Source: Vibrio coralliilyticus (lineage in GTDB: Bacteria > Pseudomonadota > Gammaproteobacteria > Enterobacterales > Vibrionaceae). Taken from it: a stretch of 64,000 nt of DNA. Every line of letters starts with the position of its first letter. Within the stretch, counting starts at the first letter, position 1. Location of the stretch: positions 1,054,001-1,118,000 of the forward strand of contig NZ_CP024627.1 in the NCBI RefSeq assembly GCF_024449095.1. Direction: 5' to 3'. The translations under genes were made by a program, and so were the position numbers. Below, piece by piece: positions 61,011-64,000 of the stretch. Below the pieces are notes generated by a model. It worked only from the letters and a program-made list of their open reading frames with translations, made no database searches and had not been told where the DNA came from.

Positions 61011-61934
61011 TTGTTAAACCTACATGTGATGGATCAAACGCCTTTTGCGACATTTTCTGAGGCGAGTCGTAGTACGCTGAAATACCTTAGAAATAAGTAT
61101 GGGTATGGGGCTTGGATGATGACGCGTAAAAATGAGGATGAGTGGGTTATATTACAGGTTGAAGGAGATGGGTATCAAATCGACGAGTTAACGGTCATTA
61201 ATTGGAATGACTCTATGTGCAGTCGCATGGTCAAAGGTGAAGGGCCTAGGTGGGCTCCTGATGTCGATGACATTCCATCTTATGTTGAAGCGCCAATTTA
61301 TAGAGCGGAAAAAATTAAGTCATATGTTGGGATCCCAGTTTGTTTTGCCAATGGCGATCTGTTTGGCACCTTATGTGCGATTGATACAGTACCATCTGGT
61401 AGAATCCCTGCGGATGGTAAAGAAACCGTTGAATTAGTCTCTAAACTACTCTCAAGCCTATTGCAGTTAGAACTGCAAAATATAGCTTTATCTCGTAAGC
61501 AAATTAGTTTTTTACCTGAACCATTAAAAGATAACCAAACGGGTTTTTTAAACCGATTAGGGTGGTCAATATACTTGGAGAAGGAGGAGAGTAATGTTCG
61601 TGCAGTGGGGACTCCTCTGTATATTGTGGCTCTGGATGTGACCTTGCCTGGCAAAGAAAAGGGAGATGAGTATCAACAGTTGCTGACTATTGTTGTATCT
61701 ATCATTAATTCATCAGTCACTGATGAGGGGGTTATCGCCCGGCTTAGTGATAACATATTTACCATTTTGTTAGCGAATAGCTCAAATAAGCAGTTTAAAC
61801 TTTGTCTGGATACACTAGAAAGGGAATTAACCGAGGCGAGTGTTGTCGCTCAAATTGGCTCTGAGAAACACAACTATACAGATAAGCTAGATGCGACGGT
61901 AATGAGTGCAATAAAAAGTGCACGATCGAGTTAA
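61011..61934 (+). CDS. GAF protein with degenerate GGDEF domain
   Basis: A 307-residue cytoplasmic protein. GAF domain at about 10-155 (YVGIPVCFANGDLFGTLCAID is its hallmark strand pair). A GGDEF fold at about 170-305 starts with DNQTGFLNRLGW, the usual D-x-x-T-G-x-x-N-R entry, but the active-site turn reads RLSDNIFTIL: SDNIF replaces GGDEF, and no RxxD I-site is seen, so it should not make c-di-GMP. It may bind GTP or c-di-GMP or act as partner. Start is TTG at 61011, supported by AAGGAGGT at 61000-61007; the next starts lie too far away. Follows the kinase after 19 bases. Confidence 0.85.
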   Translation: MLNLHVMDQTPFATFSEASRSTLKYLRNKYGYGAWMMTRKNEDEWVILQVEGDGYQIDELTVINWNDSMCSRMVKGEGPRWAPDVDDIPSYVEAPIYRAEKIKSYVGIPVCFANGDLFGTLCAIDTVPSGRIPADGKETVELVSKLLSSLLQLELQNIALSRKQISFLPEPLKDNQTGFLNRLGWSIYLEKEESNVRAVGTPLYIVALDVTLPGKEKGDEYQQLLTIVVSIINSSVTDEGVIARLSDNIFTILLANSSNKQFKLCLDTLERELTEASVVAQIGSEKHNYTDKLDATVMSAIKSARSS

Positions 61935-61955
61935 AAGAAAGAGTTAGGGGGTGAC

Positions 61956-63101
61956 ATGGATGTTTCGCAAACCAGTATTTACATATTCTATAATTCGAAA
62001 GAAATACTAGATATGGTAAAGCCTGTTGCGTCAATATTGTTCGATAATGTGTCACCCATTAATATTGAGAAAGAACAAGCCAAGTTTGTGCAGTCGCTTA
62101 AGCAGCCACACTTAAGCATTATTTCTATCTATGCTTTTGAAAGTCCTAAAGAAGCGGCCACCCTTTCCAAGTTGCTCAATGAGCATGGTGCTCTTCAACA
62201 TCAAGCACACATTCCTAAATACGATCTATTAATGTGCAATAAATCTTATCGTCAGGAAGCATATGACCTATGCGTTAAGGAACTGTTCTATAGCTATGAA
62301 ACGATCAAGCCAATTTATGACACCAACAAGGTTATCCTGACATTGCGTCGACTAGCGCAGCACTTGGCGACCAAAGTAGAGCTCCAACAAGTTGAACAAG
62401 ATAATCTTAAGATGGAAGAGAGCATTAATAGCAGTATTGAGTCGATAGATGCTTTGCAAACGCAGGTACAGGAGACATCAACTCAGCAAGATAGTGAGTT
62501 TGAACAGGTGACTAAGTCGCTTAATGAGCTATTGGCTCGAGTGCCAGCCATTGAGTGGGAAAAAGCATTTACTAATATTGTGCGCTCAATGCCGGAATCT
62601 GTACAAAGAACGACACTCAGCCAATTCTCTATTAAAGAATTTCGTGATGATCTAGAAAAATATCGCAATAACAGTGCAGAAATGCTGAATAAGATTTCCA
62701 GCTCTCTGGACGCTTCAAAGCCTCAGACTTTATCTAAAGGGCCGTTGATCGTTGTTGCTGATGATCAGCCTGTGATGCTAAAAATCATATCCTCAATTTT
62801 AGAGCCAAAGGGCTATAAAGTCGAAAGCGCAAGTAATGGTGTCGAAGCTCTTATGAAAGCAAAAGTCATGAAACCAGAGCTCATACTTCTCGATATAGAT
62901 ATGCCGATCATGGATGGTTTAGCAACGTTAGACGCAGTGAAAAAGGTCGAGACTATTAAGCACATACCAATTATCATGCTAACCAGTCACTCTGATAAAG
63001 ACATCATTAAATCCAGTATCAGCCTGGGTGCTGTCGATTATGTTGTGAAACCGACGAAAGCTGATATCCTTCTTGCGAAAATCGCGAATGCGTTAAAATA
63101 G
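61956..63101 (+). CDS. Response regulator with unusual N-terminal and coiled-coil regions
   Basis: A 381-residue protein. The C-terminal receiver (about 262-381) is complete: VADDQPV acidic pair D269-D270, phosphoacceptor D313 in LLDIDMPIMDG, Thr in MLTSHSD and K365 in VVKPTK. The N-terminal 130 residues (SIYIFYNSKEILDMV, then HLSIISIYAF) alternate strands and helices like a receiver without phosphorylation residues; I cannot name the family. Between lies a helical linker, with a likely coiled coil at about 135-195. No output domain is present, so it may act by protein contact or as phosphate sink of the kinase. Starts 21 bases after the GAF gene. Confidence 0.85.
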   Translation: MDVSQTSIYIFYNSKEILDMVKPVASILFDNVSPINIEKEQAKFVQSLKQPHLSIISIYAFESPKEAATLSKLLNEHGALQHQAHIPKYDLLMCNKSYRQEAYDLCVKELFYSYETIKPIYDTNKVILTLRRLAQHLATKVELQQVEQDNLKMEESINSSIESIDALQTQVQETSTQQDSEFEQVTKSLNELLARVPAIEWEKAFTNIVRSMPESVQRTTLSQFSIKEFRDDLEKYRNNSAEMLNKISSSLDASKPQTLSKGPLIVVADDQPVMLKIISSILEPKGYKVESASNGVEALMKAKVMKPELILLDIDMPIMDGLATLDAVKKVETIKHIPIIMLTSHSDKDIIKSSISLGAVDYVVKPTKADILLAKIANALK

Positions 63102-63176
63102 GCCACATGAGCTAGTTATTAAACGATAGAAGCCATCAATTTTATGCAAACTCATTTGTGCGTTGACTTAACGTTG

Positions 63177-64000
63177 TCACTCGAATACTAGGTAGTAACT
63201 GTAACCCACCACTAGGGCTGGAATCGCAGAGTAAACAGTCGCAACTAGTGCCGCTTTAGGGGCCAATGCGATAGCAGGAAATAGCGCATCGCCATCATTG
63301 GATATCGCATTCGCTAATTGTGCAGATAAAGGCACCGCGCCTGAAATGTAGAGACTGGTGACTAAGATTTGAGGCCCACATCCTGGTAGCATACCGACAG
63401 CGACCCCGAGCAAAGGCATCCACGCACCCCAACCGGAAAAAGTCTCCGTTAAGTTAATGTGACCAAAGTAGGCTATGAGTTCAAAGGTCATAAAAGCGAG
63501 AACAACCCATGCAGTTACGAAGTTAGTATCTTGCGCCGCTTTCTGCAGGGGATGTGAAGAAACGGTTTTTTTATCTTCCGATACTGTTGACTCATAATCT
63601 TTGATTTCTTTGGTTAAGGACCAAAGTAACATGCTAAGAATGATAAGCCCTGTTCCTAGCCATTCAATACTCGCTGCAGGAAGAGAAAGAAGCGTGTTGA
63701 TATCCACTTGAAACGAGCCTAGTACGGCAACAAATATTGCTGGTACGATTAGCCATTGCCAAAAGGCACCTTGGAGATTGATGGCCTTCTTTTCAAAGTG
63801 GGACTGCTGACTATGATCAGAGCGGCAGCAGAACTTTTCAGCTAATGCTGATGTAACGGTTGGTCTTAAGAAGTCGTCTTGATGGATAGCGTTGACAACC
63901 CATCCAGAGACCGAGCCTACCACAATGCCCAGTGCAACAACGGCCAAACCTATGTCAGGTTTACTGGCTAACAGAAGAAACGCAGCATCCCCCATCGTAG
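63177..64000 (-). CDS. Multi-membrane-segment protein, putative metal exporter family (partial)
   Basis: The last 274 or so residues of a membrane protein that runs off the right edge; the reading frame is still open at base 64000, so the Met at 63995 is internal. At least seven membrane segments are visible, with a His/Cys-rich loop (FCCRSDHSQQSH) and the block GMLPGCGPQILVTSLYISGAVPL plus SNDGDALFPAIALAPKAALV. This looks like the family annotated as putative manganese or 10-TM heavy-metal exporter (DUF2899/ArsP-like). The metal is not known. Orientation is convergent with the signalling cluster. Confidence 0.65.
   Translation of the reverse strand, partial: TMGDAAFLLLASKPDIGLAVVALGIVVGSVSGWVVNAIHQDDFLRPTVTSALAEKFCCRSDHSQQSHFEKKAINLQGAFWQWLIVPAIFVAVLGSFQVDINTLLSLPAASIEWLGTGLIILSMLLWSLTKEIKDYESTVSEDKKTVSSHPLQKAAQDTNFVTAWVVLAFMTFELIAYFGHINLTETFSGWGAWMPLLGVAVGMLPGCGPQILVTSLYISGAVPLSAQLANAISNDGDALFPAIALAPKAALVATVYSAIPALVVGYSYYLVFE

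Overview
The window looks like part of a Vibrio (Vibrionaceae) main chromosome. Gene content and order match the segment that in Vibrio cholerae carries dinG, the ompT-position porin, the bio genes, htpX, purB, hflD, mnmA, gsk, hns/vicH and the his operon. FabV-type enoyl-ACP reductase, a PsrA-like/FadE pair, a VicH-like H-NS and an NhaC-family lysine carrier behind an L-box are typical of the genus. All names rest on reading the translations and on remembered family features; no database search was run.

Layout. 1-1.9 kb: right end of a McrBC methyl-DNA restriction locus (McrB cut by the window edge) plus a small membrane protein. 2.1-9.0 kb: mostly single metabolic genes (VOC protein, old yellow enzyme, YbhB-like protein, PPC/DUF296 protein, divergent manA and ROK sugar kinase, DUF1496 protein, PLP-dependent ACC-deaminase/D-cysteine-desulfhydrase-like enzyme). 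9.3-13.9 kb: fatty-acid block, psrA-like regulator, fadE and fabV, with a FadR-type box and a PsrA-type box upstream of the regulator. 14.2-15.8 kb: an orphan 546-residue protein of unknown family. 15.9-19.1 kb: xthA and a dCache chemoreceptor. 19.1-23.8 kb: leftward operon dinG, yfcA-like, priC, ybaM, roxA. 24.4-26.1 kb: porin and DUF2057 protein. 26.2-31.3 kb: complete biotin cluster (bioA divergent from bioBFCD). 31.8-32.6 kb: htpX. 32.8-38.9 kb: a tightly packed eight-gene operon (NTF2-like, SDR, FAD oxidoreductase, DUF1365, cyclopropane-fatty-acid synthase, DUF2878, chalcone-isomerase-like, DUF3833 lipoprotein) of the type linked to light or singlet-oxygen stress. 39-44.2 kb: purB, hflD, mnmA, a small protein and gsk, with PurR boxes before purB and gsk. 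44.3-47.2 kb: hns and a lysine riboswitch controlling an NhaC-family carrier (LysW-like). 47.4-54.8 kb: his operon hisGDCBHAFI with a five-histidine leader peptide and attenuator.

55-63.1 kb holds the most unusual locus: a four-gene signalling cluster of a REC-EAL c-di-GMP phosphodiesterase, a 1598-residue hybrid histidine kinase whose first PAS domain has a complete LOV flavin motif (Cys464), a GAF protein with a degenerate GGDEF domain, and a coiled-coil REC protein. It reads as a candidate blue-light-to-c-di-GMP phosphorelay. The window ends inside a membrane protein of a putative metal-exporter family. I saw no tRNA, rRNA, insertion sequence, CRISPR array or prophage.
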